From positions 1-59,534 of the forward strand of contig NZ_CANLTC010000021.1 in NCBI RefSeq assembly GCF_947493865.1: a stretch of DNA of 59,534 bases, given 5' to 3'. Both the position numbers and the translations under genes were made by a program. The notes beneath the pieces were generated by a model, which was not told the DNA's origin, did no database searches, and saw nothing but the letters and a program-made list of their open reading frames with translations. This document shows positions 7,025-22,693 of this stretch, in pieces; within the stretch, counting starts at the first letter, position 1; each line of letters opens with the position of its first letter. Source of the stretch: an uncultured Halomonas sp. (GTDB lineage Bacteria > Pseudomonadota > Gammaproteobacteria > Pseudomonadales > Halomonadaceae).

Positions 7025-8698
7025 TCAATGGTGAGCGCGCTGACTGGCGTCCAGCATTTCCCGGGCATGGGCCAGGGTACGATCCGAGAGGTGCACACCA
7101 CCGAGCATGCGCGCCAATTCCTTGACGCGGCCGGCCTCGTCAAGAGTCGCCATCTGCGTCAGAGTCATGTCCTCCGTGGCCTGCTTCTCGATATGTAGAT
7201 GCTGGTGCGCCTGGGCGGCCACCTGAGGCAGATGAGTCACGGTCATTACCTGGCCAGACTGACCAAGGCGCCGAAGGAGTTGTCCTACGATCTCGGCGGT
7301 GGCACCGGATACTCCGACATCGACCTCATCGAAAACCAGTGTGGCGATGGTGCTGTGGCTGGCGGCAACCACCTGTATGGCCAGGCTGATGCGTGACAGC
7401 TCGCCGCCGGAGGCTACCTTGGCCAGCGGACGCGCCGGCTGACCGGGATTGGCGCTGATCAAGAAGCGTACCGAGTCCAGGCCGTTCGGCTGTGGCGTAT
7501 CACGGGAGGCAACCTCAACCTCGAAGCGTGCCTTGCCCATGGCGAGAAAGCCCAGTTGATCCTGTACTTCCTTGCCAAAGGCGACCGCCGCCTTCTGGCG
7601 CTTCTTGCTGATTCGGCGGGCAGCCGTGCGATAGGCCTCTCGCGTAGCCTCGACCTCGGCAGTCAACGCTTCCAGGTCGTGTTCGCCGCCTTCCAGCGAT
7701 TCCAGCTCGCCGCGCAGGCGCTGCTGCAGCTCGGTCAGTTCTTCCGGCATCACATGGTGCTTGCGTGCGACGCGGTGCACCTCTGCAAGGCGCTCTTCCA
7801 CTTGAGCCAGGCGTTCTGGATCGAGTTCCGTGTGATCGATTAAGTAGTGCAGCTCGCGCGCAGCTTCCTCGATCTGTATCTGGGCGTCGTTGAGCATGCT
7901 GCGGGCTTCGGCAAGCGGGCCACGCTCGGCGCCGGGCAAGCTGCCAATACGCATTAGCGCCTGATGAAGCAGCGTCAAAGCACCTCCTTCATCATGATCG
8001 CAACAATCAACGGCAAGCTGCGTTTCCCGTAGCGTCTCTTCCGCATGGGCCAGCACGGCTTGTTCCTGCTCCAGCGTTTCGAGTTCGTTATCAGCGAGAG
8101 CCAACTGATCCAGCTCTTCTACCTGATAGCGCAGCAGTTGCCGCCGGGCCTGAATTTCATCGCCGCTGTCGGACAGATGCTTCAAGCGACGGCGTGCTTC
8201 CTGCCATTGACGAAAGGTGGCGGCAAGTTCATCGACGGCATCGCTCTGGTCGGCGAAATCGTCCAGCAGGCGCAGATGGGTCTCTTCCTGCAGCAGCGCC
8301 TGGTGAGCATGCTGGCCATGAATCTCGATCAGGTGCTCGCCCAGCGCCTTGAGATCGCTCACCGTGCAGGGCTGTCCGTTGATCCAGGCCTTTGAGCGCC
8401 CGTTGGCGGCCACGACCCTGCGCAGCAGGCAATCTTCCGTTGGCAGTTCCCGAGCCTCGAGCCATGCCCTTGCGACAGGCAATCGCTCGATGTCGAAGCG
8501 GGCGCTGAGATCTGCTCGCTTGGCTCCGTGGCGCACGCTGGCAACATCGGCGCGCTCGCCGAGACACAACCCCAAGGCACCCAGGAGAACGGATTTGCCG
8601 GCACCGGTCTCACCGGTGATGGCGGTCATGCCGTCATGCAGATCGAGATCGAGGCGCTCGACGATGGCAAAGTCACGAATCGCAAGCTGGACGAGCAT
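7025..8698 (-). CDS. recN: DNA repair protein RecN
   Basis: An SMC-like ATPase of 557 aa acting in recombinational repair of double-strand breaks. Walker A GETGAGKS is at residues 29-36, a long coiled-coil middle (about 150-370) follows, and the C-terminal Walker B LVFDEVDVGVSG is intact. The start is ATG 8698, with GGAGG five bases upstream; the in-frame GTG at 8704 overlaps that ribosome site and is rejected. A perfect LexA box lies 42 bases upstream, so the gene is SOS-induced, as in E. coli. Confidence 0.97.
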   Translation of the reverse strand: MLVQLAIRDFAIVERLDLDLHDGMTAITGETGAGKSVLLGALGLCLGERADVASVRHGAKRADLSARFDIERLPVARAWLEARELPTEDCLLRRVVAANGRSKAWINGQPCTVSDLKALGEHLIEIHGQHAHQALLQEETHLRLLDDFADQSDAVDELAATFRQWQEARRRLKHLSDSGDEIQARRQLLRYQVEELDQLALADNELETLEQEQAVLAHAEETLRETQLAVDCCDHDEGGALTLLHQALMRIGSLPGAERGPLAEARSMLNDAQIQIEEAARELHYLIDHTELDPERLAQVEERLAEVHRVARKHHVMPEELTELQQRLRGELESLEGGEHDLEALTAEVEATREAYRTAARRISKKRQKAAVAFGKEVQDQLGFLAMGKARFEVEVASRDTPQPNGLDSVRFLISANPGQPARPLAKVASGGELSRISLAIQVVAASHSTIATLVFDEVDVGVSGATAEIVGQLLRRLGQSGQVMTVTHLPQVAAQAHQHLHIEKQATEDMTLTQMATLDEAGRVKELARMLGGVHLSDRTLAHAREMLDASQRAHH

Positions 8699-8739
8699 GA
8701 TCACCTCCGTGCAGTGAATGAAGAATCAGTGAATATTAT

Positions 8740-8755
8740 CTGTTCGTTTATACAG
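8740..8755 (-). promoter_or_regulatory. LexA (SOS) box of recN
   Basis: CTGT-TCGTTTAT-ACAG matches the gammaproteobacterial LexA operator CTGT-N8-ACAG at all eight fixed bases, with AT-rich flanks. It sits upstream of recN, a canonical LexA target. Confidence 0.92.
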
Positions 8756-8816
8756 TATCCAGCGTTCTTTCTTCAATCCTTCTTTGTCAAGGCAATGCCA
8801 CAACGTAAAGCCATAC

Positions 8817-8844
8817 CTTGAGATCCTTTGTGGCAGCCCCATAT
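8817..8844 (+). promoter_or_regulatory. Sigma-32 heat-shock promoter of grpE
   Basis: CTTGAG - 14 bases - CCCCATAT, nearly identical to the RpoH consensus (CTTGAA / CCCCATNT). It lies about 70 bases before the grpE start. Confidence 0.88.
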
Positions 8845-8913
8845 AGGGAGCAAATCAGTAACCTTCGCGGCTATGGGCCGCTTATTTCAGTTCAGTGATG
8901 TCAGGAGAGCGAC

Positions 8914-9564
8914 ATGGCTAGGGATCCACAAGCACCAAGTGATGAACAAACCGATGAAGAGACTCAGCGCGCCGAGCGTGATGCCGAGCCTCAGGTAGAG
9001 CCTATTGAAGGTCAACTTGATGATGCCGAAGCCGGCGAAGAAGCTCTTGCGAAAGACGAGGCATTGTTCAACGCCGAAGCCATCGAGGACCCTGAAGCCG
9101 ATGTGCTGGCAGCCAGGGTCGAAGAGCTCGAGCAAGCGCTGGGTGAAGCCAAGGATCAGGCATTGCGTGCGGCAGCCGAGAGCCAGAATGTGCGCCGGCG
9201 TGCCGAGCAGGATGTAGAGAAGGCGCGCAAGTTCGCTCTCGAGAGGTTCGTCAAGGAGCTTCTGCCGGTGGTCGACAGCCTGGAAAAGGCGCTCGAGGCC
9301 ATGAATGATGGCGCCAGCGAAGCGCACCGGGAAGGCGTCTCCATGACGCTGAAACTGCAGCTCGATGTGCTGGCCAAGTTCGGCGTCGAGGCGATCGATC
9401 CCCAGGATGAGCCTTTCGATCCGCAGTATCACGAGGCCATGACCATGGTGCCCAGCGGGGATGTCGAGCCCAATACCGTGATGGATGTGATTCAGAAAGG
9501 CTACATGCTCAATGGGCGCCTGATACGTCCGGCCATGGTGGTGGTCAGCAAATCCGCGCAATGA
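8914..9564 (+). CDS. grpE: Nucleotide exchange factor GrpE
   Basis: The 216-aa co-chaperone that releases ADP from DnaK. An acidic, probably disordered N-terminus (residues 1-65, rich in D and E) precedes the long coiled-coil dimerisation helix. The C-terminal beta domain holds the family signature from FDPQYHEAM to [24 protein letters not shown]. Slightly longer than the E. coli protein because of the acidic extension. First gene of the grpE-dnaK-dnaJ chaperone set; an RpoH promoter stands upstream, and GAGAG precedes the ATG. Confidence 0.96.
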   Translation: MARDPQAPSDEQTDEETQRAERDAEPQVEPIEGQLDDAEAGEEALAKDEALFNAEAIEDPEADVLAARVEELEQALGEAKDQALRAAAESQNVRRRAEQDVEKARKFALERFVKELLPVVDSLEKALEAMNDGASEAHREGVSMTLKLQLDVLAKFGVEAIDPQDEPFDPQYHEAMTMVPSGDVEPNTVMDVIQKGYMLNGRLIRPAMVVVSKSAQ

Positions 9565-9590
9565 ATTGGCGACTCGATATGGTACTGCCC

Positions 9591-9618
9591 CTTGAAAGGC
9601 GCATTCGAGCCCCCAAAT
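9591..9618 (+). promoter_or_regulatory. Sigma-32 heat-shock promoter of dnaK
   Basis: CTTGAA - 14 bases - CCCCAAAT. The -35 is exact and the -10 keeps the CCCC core. It lies 63 bases before dnaK, so dnaK-dnaJ can be induced independently of grpE. Confidence 0.85.
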
Positions 9619-9680
9619 AAACGTCAAAGACACAGCGCAAGCCGTTATAAACAGTCAAGTAACGATTTTGAGGTATTCAT

Positions 9681-11606
<1,926 letters not shown>

Positions 11607-11630
11607 CCACGACGTCTGACACCAACGGCG

Positions 11631-11653
11631 GCGCGGGAGCATGACTCCCGCGC
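11631..11653 (+). terminator. Stem-loop between dnaK and dnaJ (possible attenuator)
   Basis: A 9-bp GC-rich stem (GCGCGGGAG / CTCCCGCGC) with a CATGA loop, followed by the weak tract TGCTGTTTCTG. It may lower read-through into dnaJ or protect dnaK mRNA; the T-tract is too poor for a firm terminator. Confidence 0.45.
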
Positions 11654-11692
11654 TGCTGTTTCTGTCTATTCGACACGGAGGCGGACGGATCC

Positions 11693-12829
11693 ATGTCCAA
11701 GCGTGACTACTATGAAGTGCTGGGCGTCGAGCGCGGGGCCGATCAGAAAGAGATCAAGAAGGCCTATCGGCGTCTAGCTCAGAAATACCATCCGGATCGC
11801 AATCCGGACGACAAGTCAGCGGAAGCGAAATTCCGTGAAGTGTCAGAAGCCTACGAAATTCTGGCCGACGGCGAAAAGCGTGCAGCCTACGATCAGTTCG
11901 GCCATGCCGGTGTCGATGGCCAGGCAGGCGGTTTCGGTGGCGGCGGTGCCGGGGCTGGTGGCTTCAGCGACATCTTCGGCGATGTGTTCGGGGATATATT
12001 CGGCGGCGGCGGTGGCCGGCGTAATCCCAATGCACCCCAGCGCGGCTCCGATCTACGCTACAACCTGGAGCTTGACCTGGAGGACGCGGTTTCGGGCACT
12101 ACCGTGGATATTCGCGTACCGCGGCACATCCCTTGTGGACATTGTGACGGCGGTGGTGCCGAGCCGGGTTCCAGCAAGGAAACCTGCCCGACCTGTCACG
12201 GTATGGGTCAGGTGCGCATGCAGCAAGGCTTCTTTGCGGTGCAACAGACCTGCCCGACCTGCCATGGCAGCGGTGAATCCATCAAGGTGCCGTGCCGTGA
12301 ATGTCGTGGCGAAGGCCGGGTACGCGAGACCCGCACGCTGTCGGTGAAGATTCCATCCGGCGTGGACACCGGCGACCGCATTCGCCTCAACAACGAAGGC
12401 GAAAGCGGGCTCAACAATGGCCCGCCAGGGGATCTTTACGTCCAGGTCGCCATCAAGCCGCATCCGATCTTCGAGCGTGATGGGCGTCATCTGCATTGCG
12501 AGATGCCGATCAACTTCATCGATGCGGCACTCGGCGGCGAACTGGAAGTGCCGACCCTGGAGGGCCGGGTCAAGCTCAAGATTCCTGCCGAGACCCAGAC
12601 CGGCAAGCTGTTCCGACTGCGTGGCAAGGGCGTCAAGCCGGTTCGCGGCGGCCCCGCTGGCGATCTGCTGTGCAAGGTCGTTGTGGAAACCCCGGTACAC
12701 CTAACCGAGCATCAGAAGAACCTGCTGCGAGAGTTCCAGGACAGCCTGGGCAACAGCAACCACCATTCACCGAAGAAGGATGGCTGGTTCGATGGCGTCA
12801 AGCGCTTCTTCGAGGATATGAAGTCGTAG
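11693..12829 (+). CDS. dnaJ: Chaperone protein DnaJ (Hsp40)
   Basis: A type I J-protein of 378 aa that delivers clients to DnaK and stimulates its ATPase. The J domain (about 1-70) contains the essential HPD in YHPDRNP. A Gly/Phe-rich linker (about 75-110) follows, then four zinc-binding CXXCXGXG repeats ([32 protein letters not shown]; about 145-215), then the C-terminal client-binding domains. All four cysteine pairs are intact. AGG-rich ribosome site before ATG 11693. It is the last gene of the operon, ended by a strong terminator. Confidence 0.98.
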   Translation: MSKRDYYEVLGVERGADQKEIKKAYRRLAQKYHPDRNPDDKSAEAKFREVSEAYEILADGEKRAAYDQFGHAGVDGQAGGFGGGGAGAGGFSDIFGDVFGDIFGGGGGRRNPNAPQRGSDLRYNLELDLEDAVSGTTVDIRVPRHIPCGHCDGGGAEPGSSKETCPTCHGMGQVRMQQGFFAVQQTCPTCHGSGESIKVPCRECRGEGRVRETRTLSVKIPSGVDTGDRIRLNNEGESGLNNGPPGDLYVQVAIKPHPIFERDGRHLHCEMPINFIDAALGGELEVPTLEGRVKLKIPAETQTGKLFRLRGKGVKPVRGGPAGDLLCKVVVETPVHLTEHQKNLLREFQDSLGNSNHHSPKKDGWFDGVKRFFEDMKS

Positions 12830-12852
12830 AACACGACTATCCTCGTGCGATC

Positions 12853-12888
12853 AAGGCCTCACCGCTTTCAAGCGGTGAGGCCTTTTTT
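12853..12888 (+). terminator. Terminator of the dnaK-dnaJ operon
   Basis: A 14-bp stem (AAGGCCTCACCGCT / AGCGGTGAGGCCTT) with a very short loop, followed by T6. Classical strong intrinsic terminator. Confidence 0.93.
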
Positions 12889-13043
12889 GATCATGCGCAT
12901 TAAAAGGGACTCCAAAACGGCATGGGTGATAAGCAAAGCGTACTATGCTTGGCGAGCGTCGGGTGACATGCCTTAGACTGTAGAGTATTTATCACTAACC
13001 AGACTAACGCTCGGGGTAGATCGCTACTCAAAAGGGGATTGGA

Positions 13044-14288
13044 ATGTCACGCGAGACCATTGTTCTGGGTGCCGGCATGGTCGGTGTCTGTATTGCTTAT
13101 CACCTGGCCAAGCGGGGGCGCTCGGTGGTGCTGGTGGATCGCAAGGCGCCGGGGCAAGAAACTTCTTTCGGCAATGCCGGCTTGATCCAGCGCGAGGCAG
13201 TTCAACCGCATCCCTTTCCGCGGGATCTGCCGAGCCTGTGGCGGGTGCTTCCCAACCGCAGCATCGATATTCGTTACCGCCTGCGTGGCATGCTGGCCGC
13301 CGCAGCGCCACTGTTGCAGTTCTGGCGGCACTCTGCGCCCAGTAACTATGCCCGCATCGTGCCGGAATATGCCTCCCTGATCATGCACTGCACCGACGAG
13401 CACGCCAAGATGATCGACGCAGCGGGTGCGCAAGACTTGATCAAGAAGAACGGCTGGTTCGAGGGGTTCCGTACGCGCCAAGTGCTGGATGAGCAGCTAG
13501 CGATCGCCCACGAGATGAAAGAGCGTTTCGGAGTGGAATCCCAGATACTCGATCAGACGGCGCTGAGGGCCCAGGAACCCTTTGTCTCCAATGCGCTGGT
13601 CGGTGCCATCCATTGGACCAATTCTTGGTCGGTGATCGATCCCGGAGCCCTCGTACAGGCCTATGCCCAGGCGTTCGAGGCCCTGGGCGGGCGCATAGAA
13701 CAGGCTGAGGCGAAGAGCTTTTCCCAGACCGGTGGCAGCTGGAATCTGGCAACCAGCAAGGGCAACCTGGAAGCGGAAGAGCTGGTGGTGGCTCTGGGGC
13801 CCTGGTCGGCAAAATGGCTGCAGCAGCTGGGTTACCGACTGCCGCTGTTTCCCATGCGGGGCTATCACATGCACTACGCCCCGCGAGATGACGCCAAGCT
13901 CAATCACTGGCTGATGGATTTCGAGACCGGCTATCTATTGACGCCGATGCGGGCCGGTATTCGCCTGACCACCGGTGCGGAAATGGACATTCTCGAAGCA
14001 CCGCCGCATTCGGGCCAGTTAACGGATGCGGAGGCCGAGGCGCGCAAGATATTCCCGCTTGGTGAACGCCTGGATGATGCCCCCTGGAAAGGCGCGCGGC
14101 CCTGCATGCCGGACATGAAGCCGGTTATCGGGCCGGCACCGAATCATTCGGGCCTATGGTTCGCCTTCGGCCACGGGCATCAGGGGTTCACCCTGGGGCC
14201 GACCACTGGTCGACTCTTGGGAGAAATGATGGACGGTGAAGAGCCCATGGTCGATATGCAGCCGTTTCGCGCCGATCGCTTCCGATGA
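13044..14288 (+). CDS. FAD-dependent oxidoreductase, DadA-like
   Basis: A DAO-fold flavoprotein of 414 aa resembling D-amino-acid dehydrogenases. The FAD-binding GAGMVGVCIAYHLA motif is at residues 9-22, followed by VVLVDRKAPGQETSFGNAG, where SFGNAG is typical of DadA. The C-terminal GLWFAFGHGHQGFTLGPTTG is the second FAD contact. The likely reaction is oxidative deamination of a D-amino acid with electrons passed to the respiratory chain; substrate is undetermined and glycine/sarcosine-type substrates are alternatives. AAAGGGG precedes the ATG. It stands alone and converges on the phytase-like gene with a 14-base gap. Confidence 0.88.
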   Translation: MSRETIVLGAGMVGVCIAYHLAKRGRSVVLVDRKAPGQETSFGNAGLIQREAVQPHPFPRDLPSLWRVLPNRSIDIRYRLRGMLAAAAPLLQFWRHSAPSNYARIVPEYASLIMHCTDEHAKMIDAAGAQDLIKKNGWFEGFRTRQVLDEQLAIAHEMKERFGVESQILDQTALRAQEPFVSNALVGAIHWTNSWSVIDPGALVQAYAQAFEALGGRIEQAEAKSFSQTGGSWNLATSKGNLEAEELVVALGPWSAKWLQQLGYRLPLFPMRGYHMHYAPRDDAKLNHWLMDFETGYLLTPMRAGIRLTTGAEMDILEAPPHSGQLTDAEAEARKIFPLGERLDDAPWKGARPCMPDMKPVIGPAPNHSGLWFAFGHGHQGFTLGPTTGRLLGEMMDGEEPMVDMQPFRADRFR

Positions 14289-14302
14289 TATTGCCGCCGG
14301 GG

Positions 14303-16215
<1,913 letters not shown>

Positions 16216-16324
16216 CAAAAACGGCTCGGCGAAGGGAGAGGGTAGTACCCATTCGCTGAATCCTGTAGTATCGCGTCAATTTGGCCGAGCATCGGGAGTC
16301 GCTTTCCAAGGGGTCAATAAGGCC

Positions 16325-16357
16325 ATGATGCCGAGCGAATACAATCAAGCGGGATGA
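16325..16357 (+). CDS. Putative carA leader peptide
   Basis: A short frame of ten codons, MMPSEYNQAG, begins after AAGG and stops at TGA 16355-16357, inside the left arm of the strong terminator hairpin in front of carA. Its position, with the stop within the stem, is what a ribosome-controlled attenuator would need. Pseudomonas carA is known to have a translated leader with attenuation; the peptide here is different and shorter. No run of Arg codons is present, so the coding would not sense arginine directly. Confidence 0.4.
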   Translation: MMPSEYNQAG

Positions 16358-16392
16358 AACCAGTCTGCATCGGGTTTCGTCCCGCTTTTTTA
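16347..16392 (+). terminator. dapB terminator / carA attenuator
   Basis: A 15-bp stem (AAGCGGGATGAAACC with GGTTTCGTCCCGCTT, one G-U) with an 11-base loop and a T7 tract. It ends 70 bases before carA. It may simply end dapB transcripts or serve as the attenuator for carAB. A second hairpin (AGGCCTT/AAGGCCT, near 16411-16432) follows before the ribosome site. Confidence 0.85.
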
Positions 16393-16462
16393 CGACCTGA
16401 ATGCCTTGACGAGGCCTTGGCCAAAGGCCTGACGGGATTTAAACAAAGTGGAGGACGTTGCG

Positions 16463-17608
16463 TTGAACAGACCCGCGATACTGGCCCTGGAAGATGGCAG
16501 CGTATTTCATGGCAGCGCCATCGGCGCCGATGGGCAAACCACTGGCGAGGTGGTGTTCAATACCGCCATGACCGGCTATCAGGAAATCTTGACCGACCCT
16601 TCCTACACTCGTCAGATCGTCACCCTGACCTATCCACATATCGGCAATACCGGCGTGAACGACGAAGATGTCGAGTCCGATCGCATCAGCGCCGCCGGGC
16701 TGGTGATTCGCGATCTACCCTTGATGGCCAGCAATTTTCGTAGCCAGCAGCGCCTGGACGACTACCTGCGGGAGCATGGCGTGCTGGGGATCGCCGATAT
16801 CGATACCCGCCGCCTGACCCGCATTCTGCGTGACAAGGGGGCCCAGAACGGGGCCATCCTGGCCGGGCCGGATGCCGAGGGCGACGATGTCGTCGAGCGG
16901 GCGCTGGCAGCGGCCCGCGCGTTCCCGGGTCTGGCCGGCATGGATCTGGCCAAGGTCGTCTCCTGCGAAACGCCCTACGAGTGGCGCCAAGGCGACTGGA
17001 CGCTGGGCAAGGGGTATGCGGAAACTGCCTCAGGCGACGCGCGTTATCATGTCGTCGCGTTTGATTACGGCACCAAGCATAACATTCTGCGTCTGCTGGC
17101 CTCGCGCGGGTGCCGCTTGACGGTTGTGCCCGCCCAGACCCCGGCCGCCGAGGTGCTGGCGCTGAAGCCGGATGGCATCTTTCTCTCCAATGGCCCCGGC
17201 GATCCCGAGCCCTGCGACTACGCCATCACCGCGATTCGTGAGCTGCTGGAAAGCGGCATTCCGCTGTTCGGCATCTGCCTGGGGCATCAGCTGCTGGCGC
17301 TGGCCTCCGGGGGGCGCACGGTGAAGATGAACCACGGCCACCACGGCGCCAACCATCCGGTGCAGGATCTCGATAGCGGCCAGGTGATGATCACCAGCCA
17401 GAACCATGGCTTTGCCGTCGATGAGACCAGTTTGCCGGCCACGTTGCGCACCACCCATCGTTCGCTGTTCGACGGTACCCTGCAAGGGATCGAGCGCACC
17501 GACTGCCCGGCCTTCAGCTTCCAGGGCCATCCGGAGGCGAGCCCGGGGCCGCAGGATATGGCGCCCTTGTTCGATCGCTTCGTTGCCATGCTGAGCGCGG
17601 GTCGATAA
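16463..17608 (+). CDS. carA: Carbamoyl-phosphate synthase small subunit
   Basis: The glutaminase subunit, 381 aa, giving NH3 to CarB for carbamoyl phosphate (arginine and pyrimidine synthesis). The N-terminal CPSase domain ([15 protein letters not shown] onwards) is followed by a class I amidotransferase with nucleophile Cys in [10 protein letters not shown] and His/Glu in FQGHPEAS. The start is assigned to TTG 16463, which has GGAGG eight bases upstream; GTG 16448 is in frame but overlaps that site. The gene is preceded by a leader ORF and terminator, suggesting attenuation, and followed by carB after 54 bases. Confidence 0.96.
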   Translation: MNRPAILALEDGSVFHGSAIGADGQTTGEVVFNTAMTGYQEILTDPSYTRQIVTLTYPHIGNTGVNDEDVESDRISAAGLVIRDLPLMASNFRSQQRLDDYLREHGVLGIADIDTRRLTRILRDKGAQNGAILAGPDAEGDDVVERALAAARAFPGLAGMDLAKVVSCETPYEWRQGDWTLGKGYAETASGDARYHVVAFDYGTKHNILRLLASRGCRLTVVPAQTPAAEVLALKPDGIFLSNGPGDPEPCDYAITAIRELLESGIPLFGICLGHQLLALASGGRTVKMNHGHHGANHPVQDLDSGQVMITSQNHGFAVDETSLPATLRTTHRSLFDGTLQGIERTDCPAFSFQGHPEASPGPQDMAPLFDRFVAMLSAGR

Positions 17609-17662
17609 TTACGCCGAGTCTGTTTGCATCATCGCTATTCACCTTCTTCAGCGGGAACCGCC

Positions 17663-20904
<3,242 letters not shown>

Positions 20905-20908
<4 letters not shown>

Positions 20909-21381
20909 ACAAGGTCCCGATGACCGTGCTGGGTGAACAGCGTCTGCGGGAAGAACTCGGCCAGCTCAAGAGTGAAGCGCGGCCCCGGGTCATTAATGCC
21001 ATTGCCGAAGCGCGTGAGCATGGCGATCTCAAGGAGAACGCCGAATACCATGCGGCCCGGGAAGAGCAGGGCTTTATTGAAGGGCGTATCAAGGAAATCG
21101 AATCCAAGCTCTCCGCGGCTCAGGTCATCGATGTCACCAAGATGCCCAAGTCAGGGAAGGTCATCTTCGGCGTTACCGTGGGATTGCTCAATCTGGATAG
21201 CGATGAAGAGGTGCGTTACCAGGTCGTTGGCGAGGATGAAGCCGACATCAAGTCGGGCAAGATATCGGTAACGTCGCCCATCGCCCGGGCGTTGATCGGT
21301 AAGGAGGAAGGTGACGTGGTGCTGGTACGTACGCCTGGCGGTGAAGTGGAGTACGAGATCAGCGACGTCCAGTACATTTGA
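20905..21381 (+). CDS. greA: Transcription elongation factor GreA
   Basis: GreA, 158 aa, rescues backtracked RNA polymerase by stimulating transcript cleavage in the secondary channel. The N-terminal coiled coil contains the tip acidic residues in [20 protein letters not shown] (conserved D and E); the C-terminal FKBP-like domain ends with [18 protein letters not shown]. The start overlaps carB by four bases, so it is expressed with carAB, the order also found in Pseudomonas. A weak inverted repeat (AGTGGCC/GGCCACT) lies between greA and the convergent yhbY. Confidence 0.97.
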
Positions 21382-21463
21382 TCGATGTGACGTGGTCATT
21401 GGCTTGGAGAAAAAGTGGCCCATGACGTTCTCTTCGAACTGACTTGGCCACTGGGTTCACTGC

Positions 21464-21790
21464 TTAATGACGACCGTGATGCTCGCTGGCTCGCACGAGG
21501 TTGGAAAGCTTGGGATTGGCGTTGGGGTTGCGGCGATAAAACAAGGCTATCTTGCCGATGGTTTGCACGACTTCTGCTTGAGTTTGCTGGGTTATAGTGT
21601 CGATGAGTTGCTGACGTGTCTCCCGCTCACTCTGCGCCAGCTTGACCTTGATCAGCTCATGATCAGCCAAGGCACGCTCGAGCTCCGCGATAACGTTCTC
21701 GGTGAGACCATTTTCGGCAACCGTTACCACAGGGTGGAGATGGTGCCCGATGCTGCGCATTGCTTTCTTTTGTGCCAGTGACAAGCTCAT
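21464..21790 (-). CDS. yhbY: Ribosome-associated CRS1/YhbY-domain RNA-binding protein
   Basis: A 108-aa single CRM/YhbY domain protein associated with 50S precursors. The start at 21790 (MSLSLAQKKAMRSIGHHL) is conserved; 53 residues of an upstream open frame are not. The typical LKPVV-like strand appears as HLHPVVTVAENGLTENV, then ELIKVKLAQSERETRQ and the IGKIALFYRRNPNANPKL end, which corresponds to the GxxG/YRR region of the fold. It is divergent from rlmE, a 23S rRNA methyltransferase gene, matching the E. coli arrangement and a shared role in large-subunit assembly. Confidence 0.94.
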   Translation of the reverse strand: MSLSLAQKKAMRSIGHHLHPVVTVAENGLTENVIAELERALADHELIKVKLAQSERETRQQLIDTITQQTQAEVVQTIGKIALFYRRNPNANPKLSNLVRASEHHGRH

Positions 21791-21973
21791 GATAACGTGC
21801 CTTTGATTCGTAGGTTTATGACGACAAGGGGTAAGAAGACAAGGTGCGTCATGGTACGGTGAAAGCCAGGACGTGCAAAGTAGCCAGGCTTTTGAAAGAT
21901 GCTGCGTATTTCTTGCGAAATCACCTTTGATCGATAATCCCGTTTTCACTTTCTTGACGATTCAGGTGGCTTA

Positions 21974-22600
21974 GTGGCTCGATCCGACTCCAAGAGTAGC
22001 GCTGGCTGGCTCAAGGAGCATTTTGATGATGCCTATGTCCAGCGCGCCTGGCAGGATGGCTATCGTTCCCGAGCGAGTTATAAACTGCTGGAAATCGATG
22101 CCAAGGATCATCTTTTCAGACCCGGCATGACGGTGATTGATCTAGGCGCAGCCCCTGGGGGCTGGAGTCAGATCGCCGTGGACAAGGTAGGGCCCGAGGG
22201 GCGAGTGATCGCTTCCGATATACTTGAAATGGATGCTCTTGCAGGCGTCGATTTCATTCAGGGCGATTTTACCGAAGATCATGTGTTAGAAGCGATTCTG
22301 GAATCACTCGACGGGCGGCCAGTGGACCTGGTCATTTCCGACATGGCGCCGAACATGAGCGGGATGGCCGCAATCGACCAGCCTCAGGCAATGTATCTTG
22401 CGGAGCTGGCGCTGGATCTGGTTCGGCAGGTGCTTTCCCCTGATGGGAGTCTATTGATCAAGGTGTTTCAGGGTGAAGGCTTCGACGACTATTTGAAAAC
22501 ACTGCGGCAGGCGTTTGTGAAGGTGGTTACTCGCAAGCCGGACTCCTCGCGAGCGCGATCTCGGGAAGTCTACCTTCTGGCGAAAAGATATAAAGGTTGA
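21974..22600 (+). CDS. rlmE: 23S rRNA 2'-O-ribose methyltransferase (Um2552)
   Basis: RlmE (RrmJ/FtsJ), 208 aa, a heat-shock methyltransferase that modifies U2552 in the A loop of 23S rRNA using SAM. The SAM loop [11 protein letters not shown] (about 55-65) and the catalytic K-D-K-E set are present: Lys in ASYKLLEI, Asp in [10 protein letters not shown], Lys in [11 protein letters not shown] and Glu in [10 protein letters not shown]. The start codon is GTG 21974 with AGGTGG before it. ftsH follows after 93 bases, the same order as in E. coli. Confidence 0.97.
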   Translation: MARSDSKSSAGWLKEHFDDAYVQRAWQDGYRSRASYKLLEIDAKDHLFRPGMTVIDLGAAPGGWSQIAVDKVGPEGRVIASDILEMDALAGVDFIQGDFTEDHVLEAILESLDGRPVDLVISDMAPNMSGMAAIDQPQAMYLAELALDLVRQVLSPDGSLLIKVFQGEGFDDYLKTLRQAFVKVVTRKPDSSRARSREVYLLAKRYKG

Positions 22601-22602
22601 CG

Positions 22603-22631
22603 CTTGGAATCGCGATGGAACGGCCCCATCT
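22603..22631 (+). promoter_or_regulatory. Probable sigma-32 promoter of ftsH
   Basis: CTTGGA - 15 bases - CCCCATCT, one mismatch in the -35 and a full CCCCATNT -10, placed 63 bases before ftsH, a known RpoH target. The -35 spacing is at the upper limit. Confidence 0.7.
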
Positions 22632-22693
22632 GTTATGGTGTCAGAATAGTACACGCCGTTTGGCAGACGAATTGATGCAACGAGGGTATTGCC

